A stretch of 64,000 nucleotides of DNA from an uncultured Pseudobutyrivibrio sp. (GTDB taxonomy: Bacteria; Bacillota; Clostridia; Lachnospirales; Lachnospiraceae), in NCBI GenBank assembly GCA_946403965.1, contig CAMJBT010000006.1, positions 1 through 64,000 of the forward strand. Direction: 5' to 3'. Shown here one piece after another: positions 1 through 9,992 of this stretch; within the stretch, counting starts at the first letter, position 1, and each line of letters begins with the position of its first letter. The position numbers and the translations under genes are program-made. The notes under the pieces are model-generated. The model saw nothing but the letters and a program-made list of their open reading frames with translations. It was not told the DNA's origin and searched no databases.

Positions 1-180
1 TTAAAAAACTTGTATTAATTCAAGGTTTGTTTCACTGTTCAGTTATCAATCTTCGTTTATTTGTTTGCTCTGTGTGACTTGCTGTCCCTCAGTGCTCGAT
101 TATAATATCACCTCAACTTGGGGTTGTAAACCCCTTTTTTTAAATTTCTTGAAGTACATCTATTTGAGTAAATCGGAGCT
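1..180 (-). promoter_or_regulatory. Possible rRNA-operon promoter/leader reading out of the left edge of the window
   Basis: Reverse complement contains TATAAT and then GATTGATAACTGAACAGTGAAACAAACCTTG, resembling leader/spacer sequences near Firmicute rRNA genes. No rRNA is inside the window. Confidence 0.3.
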
Positions 181-573
181 ATTGCGTGAATTGTGCTAAT
201 TATTCATTCAATTGACCACCTGTTATTTTGTTTTCTAAAATTGCACATGTTTTTAAACCGAAGCTATAATACAACGATTCTTGTTTTTCTTCTGAATAAC
301 AAGAATCGCAAATACCATGAAAGCAGATTTATCTATTTTCTTGTTGTACAAAGCTGGAAGTTATATTTTATATAATAAAGAAACAACACATTTTATGCTT
401 TTAACTTCTTACATGTTACTTAAAGGAAAAAGCGTACAAGACCTAGCGACCTAGACAAATCTTTTCTAACGGAATTATCTAATCGTGTCCTTTTTTGCAT
501 TTTTCATATAAAATGAGTATAATACCTCTTGAACGTACATATAGTTGCTATCTTAAAAGGGAGGATTGAGTTT

Positions 574-810
574 ATGGCAAATTCAAACGTAACAAAAAAC
601 AATACAATTACTGAACCAAAGTTCACTGCTCTTTTTCAGTATCATGGACTTGAATTTTCAGAAGAGGAATGCTTAACAAAGGCACAGGCACAATGCAAAA
701 AAGATTATAATGATATTGAAATTACCGATATTAATATTTATATTAAGCCAGATGAGCACAGAGTTTACTATGTTGCCAATGGTGATAAAACAGGTTCGGT
801 AGCACTATAA
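574..810 (+). CDS. Small conserved hypothetical protein (DUF6465-like)
   Basis: ORF 529-810; likely start at internal ATG 574 (MANSNVTKNN) after GGGAGG RBS; followed by a terminator. Confidence 0.65.
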   Translation: MANSNVTKNNTITEPKFTALFQYHGLEFSEEECLTKAQAQCKKDYNDIEITDINIYIKPDEHRVYYVANGDKTGSVAL

Positions 811-830
811 AATAATGATTTTAGTACTTA

Positions 831-871
831 AAAAAGGAGATGCACATCAAGAGTATGCATCTCCTTTTTTT
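831..871 (+). terminator. Rho-independent terminator
   Basis: GGAGATGCA...TGCATCTCC stem followed by TTTTTTT. Confidence 0.8.
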
Positions 872-975
872 ATACATATCCATCATTTAATACAGCGACA
901 TGCAAGAAATCTTGCATTTTAGGGTGTGTCAAAGACATCCTAAGTAAATTCACTTTCTGCAAACATTAGTCACTA

Positions 976-2514
976 TTAATTATTTCTATTAAGCATGATT
1001 GCTTCAAGCTGATTGCTGTTATAAGTACGCTGCTGGAAATTGTTAAATGAATTTGTTTCTTTCCGTACTATATTTTTTACTGTAGGACCTTGTTCAATTA
1101 TTGAACAAATATATCCTAACTTATCCTCTATTGGACCACTTGTTGATTCATTATCTAAACGCTGCTTATATGCGCTAAATACTTGCATCATGTATTCACC
1201 ATCTTTTTTGTTTCTCTTTGCGCATGCAGCTATTCTTGTAATTTCTTCATCCGTAAAAGTAAGCTTCGAAATAGAACATAGCATTTTAATATTATTTAAA
1301 AGCTCTGAATCTATATTTGATTTATCTGTAATATATGCCGGATTATCTTCTATTTCACGAGCAGCCACATCAATAAATCGATTCTCTTTAATTTCAAATC
1401 TGAAGCCTTGAATCTTTCCTGTTTCAGGAACTCGTTTGACAGTTACTGAAAACTCACTATCTGGAAGTGTGTTTACTTTTTCCTGAGCTTCTTTGAGACG
1501 TCTCCATATTCCTCGTGCTTCTGTATTGGCATCTACCTTTAATTCATATCGCGCTTCCTCTACAGTTAATTCCTTTACACCTGGAATAGCACCTTTATAT
1601 TTTGTATAACCTTTGTTTCGTGCACAAAACATATATAATGCACGAGCATACCCCTTTAGGGATCGAGAAATCTTTCTGTTCCAATGAGTTCCATGTAAAA
1701 TTCCAGATGAGGACATGAGCACTCTATAGAAGTCGTTGGTATATACATCAAAATGTGCCTTTTCACCTGTTCTCTTGTTGTTTCCTACCCATTCAGCTCC
1801 ATCATTCCAATGAATCATGATATTATGACCATCTCTATCTGGGTCAGGAATGTCAAATTCAAGATTGGTTTTTTTCAGCTCCTCCGCCCCTTTTTTAAAC
1901 GCATTGTAAAGGGCTTCATCTGATTTATAATTAGTATATGGTTTTAAATCATCTGCTGTTAATCGAAAATATGAATCTTCTGGTTTTGACGATTGAAGAG
2001 CTGACAACGCTTCCCATAATGTGTTAGCTTCTTCAGAAAACTGTACAATCATATGGTCAACTAAAATATCTGTCATGTATGCTATATCAATTCCACCCCT
2101 TTTTAGTGGCGTAGCATTTGACTGTAATGCAAGCAATAAAAACATTGCTTCTCTTGATGACTCTCTGTATGTTCGAATAAAATTACCATAAGTAAGTTTT
2201 TCTTTTGCAATTGAAGCAATTACCAGACCATCAGCATCAAATTCAATTTTTCCATTTTCATCTATTATATTGAAATGCTTTTGATCTAAATCTATAGTTC
2301 GTCCATCTTCTGTCAAAAGAGTTTGATGCTCGATTTGATCTACGAAACTGGTATTTCTTGCAATCACACTTCTTTCAGAGTCATAGTCCTCAGGATACAC
2401 TTTATCCACTGTGTTATCCTCATCATAAGGTCTAATAGGATTTCCTATAAATTTACCGGTTTCTATATCAAATTCTTGATACCAATTATCGGCATTCCTT
2501 CTAATAGTTCCCAT
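976..2514 (-). CDS. Replication initiator protein (Rep, plasmid/chromid type)
   Basis: 512 aa; initiator-like region (REAMFLLLALQSNATPLKRGG..., SRSLKGYARALYMFC); directly downstream of an iteron array and next to parA. Confidence 0.65.
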   Translation of the reverse strand: MGTIRRNADNWYQEFDIETGKFIGNPIRPYDEDNTVDKVYPEDYDSERSVIARNTSFVDQIEHQTLLTEDGRTIDLDQKHFNIIDENGKIEFDADGLVIASIAKEKLTYGNFIRTYRESSREAMFLLLALQSNATPLKRGGIDIAYMTDILVDHMIVQFSEEANTLWEALSALQSSKPEDSYFRLTADDLKPYTNYKSDEALYNAFKKGAEELKKTNLEFDIPDPDRDGHNIMIHWNDGAEWVGNNKRTGEKAHFDVYTNDFYRVLMSSSGILHGTHWNRKISRSLKGYARALYMFCARNKGYTKYKGAIPGVKELTVEEARYELKVDANTEARGIWRRLKEAQEKVNTLPDSEFSVTVKRVPETGKIQGFRFEIKENRFIDVAAREIEDNPAYITDKSNIDSELLNNIKMLCSISKLTFTDEEITRIAACAKRNKKDGEYMMQVFSAYKQRLDNESTSGPIEDKLGYICSIIEQGPTVKNIVRKETNSFNNFQQRTYNSNQLEAIMLNRNN

Positions 2515-2618
2515 TCTGCTTTCTCCCTTTTATACATTATAATATTATATTAATAGGGAGACATTTACAAGAAAAAACGTGTCTGTTTTGATGGGTTGAC
2601 ACTTTTTTTCGGCTCACG

Positions 2619-3094
2619 ACTCATATTTCCGACTCATCAATTATGAACATTTTATATCTAAAAACATGGTGTTTTAGCCGATGTTTTTTTTATTTTTGTT
2701 CCACTCATATTTCCGACACAGTAAACACACTGAGTTTTTACTTTTCTATCGACTCATTGCACTAATATTTTCAACACACATAACAGAAGCCGCTATTTTG
2801 CGTGTTTTCTATTACTCATATTCTTGACACGCTTTTATGTTCCGAGTCAACCTAATTATTCTAACACATATACTCATATTTCCGACTCATATGTATAGCC
2901 CCTTTATTAAACCACGTAAACACGCGTATTTTCACAACTCATATTTCTAACACGCTTTCACATATGAGTTACTTGCTATTAAATAACACGTTAACTCATA
3001 TTCATGACTCATTGCTCATATTGTCGACTCGTTTACTAATATCGAAGACGCGTATACTCATATTGTTAACTCAAAATACTCATATTCACAACTC
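2619..3094. repeat. Iteron array / probable replication origin
   Basis: Copies of ACTCATATTNNNRACWC at 2619, 2703, 2761, 2814, 2872, 2937, 2994, 3014, 3035, 3056 and 3078, plus a degenerate copy near 2851; the last five are spaced 20-22 bp. Confidence 0.85.
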
Positions 3095-3226
3095 ATAAAA
3101 AACCTAATATTCGTTGAATACACTGGGTTTGTGGCTATTCTCTTATACATATATACTATTCTTTTACATTTATTTACTCTATCCAGATAGAAAAAAGAGA
3201 ACCCATTAAAGAGTTCCCTTGAAATA

Positions 3227-3892
3227 TCAATACCATTCGTCATCATTAAGAAATGCTTGGTGAATAATGTAAGCGCAGTATCTTTGTACTGACATTCTGT
3301 GACGTATTGAATTTTGTTTAATTTGCTTTTTTATTTCTTTTTTAACTTTAATACTTGTGTTAACTGTAAGAGATAAAGCTTTGAAATTTATATGGCCTTC
3401 ATCATTCAGATCAAGTTTCTTTTGTTTAATTTTTTCGGTATCTTCGTCTACCAAGGATACAAAAAAATCAGATGTAGACATTTCTAATTCTGATGATCGA
3501 AATTTAATATAATCTCTTTCTTCATGAGTAATCATGAAAATATTCATGTAAATCTCATTATTTGCGGCAGCAATGATGCTTTTTGGATTTTTTACTGCTG
3601 CTGTTGTAATTGTATTATTTTCTGGTTTAGAAGGTGTTTGGGGTTCTGGTATTACATCTACCTCAGGTGATGGTGTTTTTATTAGGTTATTATCGTTTTC
3701 TGCGCTCTTTTTAACTGGTTCATTCTTTTTTTCGGGTTTTGGTATAGCCTGTGTATTATTTTCGTTTTTAGGGGGGATTTGCACAATAGGCTCAATCACT
3801 TTAGATTCAGTTTTTTTATTATCTGTTGGAATACCAGAAAACAGTGTTGTGAAATCTGTATTAAATGCGTTTCCACTTTGTCCTTTTGCCAT
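3227..3892 (-). CDS. ParA-adjacent partition partner (ParB-type function, novel sequence)
   Basis: 221 aa, Pro/Lys-rich N-terminus and basic C-terminal region; starts 15 bp after the parA stop, same strand. Confidence 0.45.
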   Translation of the reverse strand: MAKGQSGNAFNTDFTTLFSGIPTDNKKTESKVIEPIVQIPPKNENNTQAIPKPEKKNEPVKKSAENDNNLIKTPSPEVDVIPEPQTPSKPENNTITTAAVKNPKSIIAAANNEIYMNIFMITHEERDYIKFRSSELEMSTSDFFVSLVDEDTEKIKQKKLDLNDEGHINFKALSLTVNTSIKVKKEIKKQIKQNSIRHRMSVQRYCAYIIHQAFLNDDEWY

Positions 3893-3907
3893 ATGTCCAC
3901 CCCTTTC

Positions 3908-4696
3908 TTAATTATTTTCGTAGTTGATAAACTCGTCAACTAACTTTTTGTAATCGAGAGCACTATTACTATAAGGAGAATAGCGGACAACGAAGTCACA
4001 TTTATCAATTGCTTCTTGTCCCTTTGCACAAGGCCTAATGTTCGTATTATAAAGCTTTGTGCCTAGTTGATTCGCGATTCTTTCTGCGTTTGTAAGTGCA
4101 TTTTTTCCGTTATTTGTAGCGCCTTGATAATTAATCATTATCATACCGTTAATTGTAAGGGCTGGATTTATTTCTTCCTTAACTTTAAGGATTACCTGGT
4201 AGATGTCAGCTAGACCCTTTACAGAAAGCATATCGCCTTTCAATGTAACTAAAACTTCATCTACTGAAGCAATTACCGATCTGTTAATAAAGCCTGTTAA
4301 ATCAGGTGGACAATCTACTATAACGTAATCATATCCTTCAATCTTATCTAATACTTTTGATTTGAAGTCATTTAATTTGATAGTTGAATCATAAATCTTT
4401 GAAGTTATTTCTGATATTAATGAGTCGCCAGCAATTATATCGCCTTTTTCTGTATGCTGAATACATTCCATAGGGTTAATTGGACGTCTAACTTCTATCC
4501 AACAATCATACAAAGTAGCTTCATTTTCTACTTTTGCCCCATATAGTAAGGAACTATTACACTGAGGATCACAATCAATTACAAGTGTTTTATATCCTTT
4601 TTCATTTAACAGATAAGCCATATTACATGTAGTAGTTGTTTTCCACTGGCCACCTTTACCTATACATATTGCTAAAGATTTCATTATTCCTCCCAT
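3908..4696 (-). CDS. parA: ParA family partition ATPase
   Basis: Deviant Walker A GKGGQWKTTTTCN, LVIDCDPQCNSS, YVIVDCPPDL. Confidence 0.92.
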   Translation of the reverse strand: MGGIMKSLAICIGKGGQWKTTTTCNMAYLLNEKGYKTLVIDCDPQCNSSLLYGAKVENEATLYDCWIEVRRPINPMECIQHTEKGDIIAGDSLISEITSKIYDSTIKLNDFKSKVLDKIEGYDYVIVDCPPDLTGFINRSVIASVDEVLVTLKGDMLSVKGLADIYQVILKVKEEINPALTINGMIMINYQGATNNGKNALTNAERIANQLGTKLYNTNIRPCAKGQEAIDKCDFVVRYSPYSNSALDYKKLVDEFINYENN

Positions 4697-4699
4697 GTA

Positions 4700-5400
4700 G
4701 TTGTTTTTGTATTTTTAAACGAAGTTCATTTTATCACATATTATCAAAATAAAACATCTAAAATACATTACAACTCTAATTATTCTAATACACATTATAA
4801 ATATTAACAACATTATTTTTATAAATATATTTATCTATATTATAAATTATATTTTTATTAATATGATGATACATAGAATTATATTAAATTATTTTATCTA
4901 ATGAATATTTATTATATTTTTACATCTCATTATATTAATAAACATCAGAATATATATTTCATTCATAACATCAATAAATAAATTAATAAATATTATATTT
5001 AATATGAACATAAATAATATAATACATTTAATAAAATGTAATTCTATTACATATACTATATCTATAAATCTATCAACATATACAAACAATATTATACACA
5101 AAATATATATAAATGCAAATAACTGTATAATACATTATATGTATATTAAAAATTAAACACATGGAATAGATATAAATATAAGAGTACACACAATACATAT
5201 AATACGATATATAGAAATAAAACAAATAACGAGAAAAAAGACAATAAAACAAAGAACACAACAAAACAAAATAAATGTAATTACATCAATAAAGCATGGA
5301 AAAGACATAAGATGTGGAAAGTGATTAGAATGTGCAAACAGTGTAAAAGATGTAAAGTCGACGAAAAATAGCCATTTATCGGAGGTTTAAGACTATATTT
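4700..5400. other. Extremely AT-rich non-coding segment upstream of parA (possible centromere or DNA-unwinding region)
   Basis: Long A/T tracts with recurring ATTAATA/AATATAATAC-like words; called ORFs are low complexity. Confidence 0.5.
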
Positions 5401-5410
5401 GAAAAAAATA

Positions 5411-6031
5411 TTATAAATATGTAGTTAAATTAATGACTTCATCCCAGGCCAATTTTTTCAAATTATAGTATATTTTATTAATAATTTCGTTTTGATAGGT
5501 AGATAACTTATACTCTTGAAGTGTATCTAAAATCATTTCTACTCCGTCATAATCTTGTACAGAAGCAATTTCTGCCAATGCGGAACGAGCATCATTTAAT
5601 TCATTTTCTGAAATAGTAGGTAAATTTGTTTGATGAGTGTTAAATTCAATGAAATCAGAAAGAATATTGGTGTAGCTTTGATAAAAAGCAACAAATGATC
5701 TAATATTGTTGTTAATGAAATTGATATCATTTCTATCGCCGGCTTTTTCTAATAAAGCTGCTTTTTCTGAGAGCTCCGATAGTCCTATAATGGCTGCACA
5801 GGTTTTGATAGAATGAACTTTTATGGTAAATAAAGATATATTATTAGAATGATATGCATCTTCTATTTCAGAGGATTTGACAGGAATATCCATATAAAAA
5901 GAAATTAAAAACTTTTTAAGAGAACGCCAACTACCACAGAATTCAAGTCCAGAATATAGAGAAATCTCATGGATACTGGCTAGGGTAGAGAAATTTTCTG
6001 GAATTGAAATATTATCAGGTGTAGGCATAGT
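5411..6031 (-). CDS. HPt (histidine phosphotransfer) domain protein
   Basis: VHSIKTCAAIIGLSELSEKAALLEKAG resembles the HPt phospho-His motif; likely start MPTPDN within ORF 5411-6091. Confidence 0.65.
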   Translation of the reverse strand, partial: TMPTPDNISIPENFSTLASIHEISLYSGLEFCGSWRSLKKFLISFYMDIPVKSSEIEDAYHSNNISLFTIKVHSIKTCAAIIGLSELSEKAALLEKAGDRNDINFINNNIRSFVAFYQSYTNILSDFIEFNTHQTNLPTISENELNDARSALAEIASVQDYDGVEMILDTLQEYKLSTYQNEIINKIYYNLKKLAWDEVINLTTYL

Positions 6032-6216
6032 ATTACTCCTCATAAATGGAATTATAAAAACATGATACTCTATAAATAGCAGAATAATCACTATTTAAAG
6101 ATACATACATTATAGTTTGAATCTATCGAAACAGTAAAGAATTTTATAGGTTTATGGATTTTCCTCAGAAAATCATAAATCGGACACAGACCAATATTTT
6201 CTGAAAGAAATTATTG

Positions 6217-6315
6217 CCTGGCAAAGCCAGGTTCTTGTGGGCTTTTTCCTTAACCAGCCCACAAGAAGTCATACGATTAGTTATAGAATAAATATTGTCC
6301 TGCCATGCAATATTT
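6217..6315. ncRNA. Candidate structured RNA: three consecutive perfect hairpins
   Basis: CCTGGC-AAA-GCCAGG (6217-6231); TTCTTGTGGGCT-N12-AGCCCACAAGAA (6232-6267); AAATATTG-N10-CAATATTT (6290-6315). Confidence 0.4.
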
Positions 6316-6453
6316 CCTTGTAAAATTGTTGGCTTTCGGTCGGGTATTTGATATCTGAGAAAAATAAAAACCCTTTGAATTTTCGAAATTAAAATAAAGC
6401 GCTGTGATATACTAAATAAAGAAGATATAAGTTATATATAAGGAGGGACGATT

Positions 6454-7134
6454 ATGATAGGGGCTTCTGCAAAAAGAATGAAATTGGCTAATTATATGAG
6501 TTCACTTCCAGAAATATATGAAGTAATAGAAGATAATTTAGGTGAAGATAATCCTTCAATAAAACTTCAGACCAAAAGCAGAGTTATCAGCTTAGAATGT
6601 GACGATAAGGGGAAGGTTATTGAGGCATTTGAAATGCGAGAGGGGTGTGGTTTAAAGGAAGATTTTCTTGTAAAACAAAAGGCATATAACACCGTAAGAG
6701 AATATTATGAGGATTACTATACAGGCGCCAGAATTTTAAAACAATCATTTGAGGAAGGGTTAATTAAGCTTCAAGTAGATGATAGAACAGTGACGCTTTC
6801 ATATAATCCTCTAACTAATTGTGTTGATGAAACGGATAGAGTGAGACATCGTACAAAAAGGACGGAGACAAAAAAGGATGAACCAAAGTTAGATACATTA
6901 GAGTATAATCAAATGTCCATATTCGATGTAAAGTCATCAGATGCTTTAAAAACAGAAGATTTAAAAGAGAAAGAAATGACATACAATAAATGGTCTGAGG
7001 GGCTTACTGTTGTAAATAAATATAATGGTAAATGCTATACAGTAAAAAAGGATAGCGGAAATATCATCGAAGTCAGGGATCAAGAGTACGGATATCTTAC
7101 TATGGCTAGAGCAGATTTAGAGATTAAGAATTAA
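6454..7134 (+). CDS. Hypothetical protein
   Basis: 226 aa ORF with RBS AAGGAGGG; no recognised domain. Confidence 0.6.
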   Translation: MIGASAKRMKLANYMSSLPEIYEVIEDNLGEDNPSIKLQTKSRVISLECDDKGKVIEAFEMREGCGLKEDFLVKQKAYNTVREYYEDYYTGARILKQSFEEGLIKLQVDDRTVTLSYNPLTNCVDETDRVRHRTKRTETKKDEPKLDTLEYNQMSIFDVKSSDALKTEDLKEKEMTYNKWSEGLTVVNKYNGKCYTVKKDSGNIIEVRDQEYGYLTMARADLEIKN

Positions 7135-7187
7135 GTAGGATAAATGTTCAGAAAATCATCACATAAATATCATTTAACAAACAGTTA

Positions 7188-7322
7188 GGGAGATTAGTAT
7201 ATCATCATCGACGAGTTAATATATTAAATATATATTAGCTGCCACCATAGTGAGTGGTAAGAGCGATAAAACTTTTTCATATATCATTCTCCCTTTGACC
7301 GCTTGAAAGCGGTCTTTTTTTG
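7188..7322 (+). ncRNA. Candidate small structured RNA ending in a terminator
   Basis: Closing stem AGGGAGA...TCTCCCT encloses about 95 nt, followed by GACCGCTTGAAAGCGGTCTTTTTTT. Confidence 0.35.
7297..7322 (+). terminator. Rho-independent terminator
   Basis: GACCGC-TTGAAA-GCGGTC followed by poly-T. Confidence 0.8.
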
Positions 7323-7495
7323 TTAGAATACACTATACAATTATGGCGTTATTGGATAAATGCAAGTAATATGATGTGCTGTAAAAGGTGTTAATACACA
7401 AATGACGGTAAACATGCATTAAAAAATGATTTTGAATGAGAATAATTCATTTGAGCGAAGATATGATACCATGGTATCTAGGATTTTTAATGGGC

Positions 7496-7798
7496 TTATT
7501 GAGTGTCTATACTGGATTCTATTATTTGACCAGTCAAACCATTTATTTTGTAATTATATTCCTTCTGACTGATTACTAATTTAACACTATAAACGGTATC
7601 TCCAGATATTACTGTGTCTTCAACGTGGGAGTAGTCGAATGCATTTTCGGCAATTCCAGTTTGTTGCATAGCAATATGTAAGGCATTATCAGGTGAGATA
7701 CTATCTTGTGTAGCTGCATGAGCTATATTTAAGGGAGCAAAAGAGAAAAAGGTTATTATTGCAACTTTGATAATACAAGATAAATGCTTCTTATTCAT
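7496..7798 (-). CDS. Secreted PepSY domain protein
   Basis: Signal peptide and PepSY-like pattern SPDNALHIAMQQTGI...YSVKLVISQKEYNYKINGLTGQII. Confidence 0.75.
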   Translation of the reverse strand: MNKKHLSCIIKVAIITFFSFAPLNIAHAATQDSISPDNALHIAMQQTGIAENAFDYSHVEDTVISGDTVYSVKLVISQKEYNYKINGLTGQIIESSIDTQ

Positions 7799-7951
7799 AA
7801 AGATGAACCTCCTTGCTAAATCTGTAAAAAAATAGGTTTTAACATAATAAGGTTAACATCAAGAGTGTCACACATATGTCACAGCTAATTCTTGATTATA
7901 AAGATGGTAGATTGTTGCAATGAGATTATATGAAAAAGAAGATAATTAGCT

Positions 7952-8158
7952 TTATTTATCTGGTTTAGAATCAAACTGACGAGCCTCTTCATTTATCATA
8001 TCTTCATATCCTGAAAGAGCAGAAAAAGGGCTAAATTGTGCGGCGCGATCATATAGACTCATATGAGGGTGCTTTGAGGACTGATGATGTGGTAAATCGA
8101 TGATATCAGCGTATATTTCCCTAGGATTTGGCCCTTTTGGATTATATTTGTTTGACAT
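7952..8158 (-). CDS. YolD-like protein
   Basis: MSLYDRAAQFSPFSALSGYEDMI motif; adjacent to a Y-family polymerase gene. Confidence 0.7.
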   Translation of the reverse strand: MSNKYNPKGPNPREIYADIIDLPHHQSSKHPHMSLYDRAAQFSPFSALSGYEDMINEEARQFDSKPDK

Positions 8159-8172
8159 TTTAAAACACCTTT

Positions 8173-9780
8173 CTATTCCTCACCAGAGGAATGTCCCCCT
8201 ACCTGTTTATTACGTTTCATTGTCATCGCCCCTTCTTCAAGATTCATGCCTTTTAGGAGTGCATTTTTTCCAAATTTATCGATTATAGAAAGAGTGGCTT
8301 TTTGGATTTTGCGTTCTTTATCATCGGCAGCATCTTCCTCTGCTTTTTTCTGTTCAAGGGCTGTATAATCTGTGAACAAGTCTAGTTGATAAGGCTCATC
8401 AGATGGTATTTCATTTATTGGAATAAGATTGCAGGCTACAACATTTATACGGCGTATTAGAAGGTCGCTGTCAATTATTCTGTCGTAAAGATCCATCATT
8501 ACATCCATGATTCGTTGGGTTGAGCTGGTCCATTTATTGAGATTTCCTGTGCCATGTGCGTGATAAGGAGTTATACGACCATAATAGTCTATAGATACTT
8601 TGCCTTTGTATCTTTTGTTGGTTCCTGTAATTCTAAAAATAGAGTCATCTATGCCATTTCCATGATATTCGTATTCTAAGCTAGCTCTGTCATAGCCTAT
8701 TGTGAGCTCGATTTTCTTTGTTACAAGGTCTTTTCGAACTAAATCCAGTACAAGTAGCTCTGTCATCTCTTTAACGATCAGACGGGCTTTTTGAGCCGAA
8801 TATGGCTCCATAAGGACCTGTCCGCTTGAGAGGCTATTAGTTTGTGGGCGATAGCTTTTTATTGTGGCAATTTCGGTAGGTTCCCAACCCCATGCATGAT
8901 CTATCAATAGTTCAGCATTGACTCCAAAAGCACGATAGAGAATATCTTCATTTGTGATACTGACTCGAGCAATGTCACCCATAGTTAATATTCCTAATTT
9001 GGCTAGACGTTTAGAAATACCACCGCCTACCCGCCAGAAGTCCGTAAGCGGCTTATGACACCATAGTAATTCACGATAAGTCATTTCATTTAGCTCAGCG
9101 ATTCTAACCCCGTCTTTGTCCGCAGGAGCGTGTTTGGCAACCACATCCATTGCAACTTTTGCAAGGTACATGTTTGTTCCGATACCTGCAGTAGCAGTTA
9201 TCCCTGTTTCTTTGAGAACATCTTGTATCATTGTCATAGCTAAATCGTGAGCGGTACAAGAATATGTATTAAGGTAACCAGTTACGTCTATGAAACATTC
9301 ATCTATAGAATAAACATGGATATCTTCGTATGAAACATATTTAAGGTAAATGGAAAATACTTTTGTGGAAACTTCCTCGTAGTGTTTCATGCGAGGAGGC
9401 GCAATAATGTATGAAAGCTCTAACGAAGGGTTTTCTTCCAACTCGATAGAATCAGATGAAGTTCCGGTGAAAGAGTACTGACCTGTTTTAGCATCTTTAG
9501 GAAGTAAACCTAGAGCTTTTGCTTTATTGAAACGACGAGAATTAATTTCTTTTACCTTTTGAACAACTTCGAAGAGGCGTGCTCTTCCAGAAATTCCATA
9601 GGATTTAAGAGATGGACTGACTGCAAGACAAATAGTCTTTTCAGTTCTTGTAGGGTCTGCAACTACCAGGTTTGTAGTAAGTGGATCAAGTTTTCTGTCT
9701 CGAAGTTCACAAGAAGCATAAAAAGATTTTAAATCGATAGCAATATATGTTTTTGAATTAGAAGTAGTACGTTTATTCAT
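8173..9780 (-). CDS. Y-family DNA polymerase (UmuC/DinB-like)
   Basis: YIAIDLKSFYASCE, CLAVSPSLKSYGI, VYSIDECFIDVTGYL, GIGTNMYLAKVAMD, DFWRVGGGISKRLAKLGI; ATG start at 9780. Confidence 0.92.
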   Translation of the reverse strand: MNKRTTSNSKTYIAIDLKSFYASCELRDRKLDPLTTNLVVADPTRTEKTICLAVSPSLKSYGISGRARLFEVVQKVKEINSRRFNKAKALGLLPKDAKTGQYSFTGTSSDSIELEENPSLELSYIIAPPRMKHYEEVSTKVFSIYLKYVSYEDIHVYSIDECFIDVTGYLNTYSCTAHDLAMTMIQDVLKETGITATAGIGTNMYLAKVAMDVVAKHAPADKDGVRIAELNEMTYRELLWCHKPLTDFWRVGGGISKRLAKLGILTMGDIARVSITNEDILYRAFGVNAELLIDHAWGWEPTEIATIKSYRPQTNSLSSGQVLMEPYSAQKARLIVKEMTELLVLDLVRKDLVTKKIELTIGYDRASLEYEYHGNGIDDSIFRITGTNKRYKGKVSIDYYGRITPYHAHGTGNLNKWTSSTQRIMDVMMDLYDRIIDSDLLIRRINVVACNLIPINEIPSDEPYQLDLFTDYTALEQKKAEEDAADDKERKIQKATLSIIDKFGKNALLKGMNLEEGAMTMKRNKQVGGHSSGEE

Positions 9781-9797
9781 AATCAAAATAATATAAC

Positions 9798-9811
9798 AGA
9801 ACTGCTGTTCG
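9798..9811. promoter_or_regulatory. LexA-like SOS box
   Basis: AGAACTGCTGTTCG (GAAC-N4-GTTC) just upstream of the Y-family polymerase. Confidence 0.6.
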
Positions 9812-9992
9812 CGTCAACTGAAAGGATTTATACATAAAATGAGCAGAATTTACTGAGAATAGATAAAAATAAATTCTCGGAGTAATAAGTAGTGCAAGAT
9901 ATCCTGCAAAAAAATCTTGGAGAATAAGGTCGAATAAAAATAATCTGAAGTTTATAGAAGGGGAAAACAAGGGATTTTCACTTTGGTATTTA

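Noticed and set aside
193-375. 60-aa ORF near the left edge
   Set aside because: AT-driven, no RBS, no recognisable domain.
1040-1411. Plus-strand ORF antisense to rep
   Set aside because: Antisense shadow of a well-supported CDS; same reasoning applied to other long antisense ORFs.
4898-5264. ORFs of 67 and 63 aa in the AT-rich region
   Set aside because: Composition-driven low-complexity I/Y/F-rich reading frames with no RBS or motif.
7240-7270. tRNA D-arm-like AGTGAGTGGTAAGAGC
   Set aside because: No acceptor, anticodon or T-arm; kept only as part of a candidate structured RNA.
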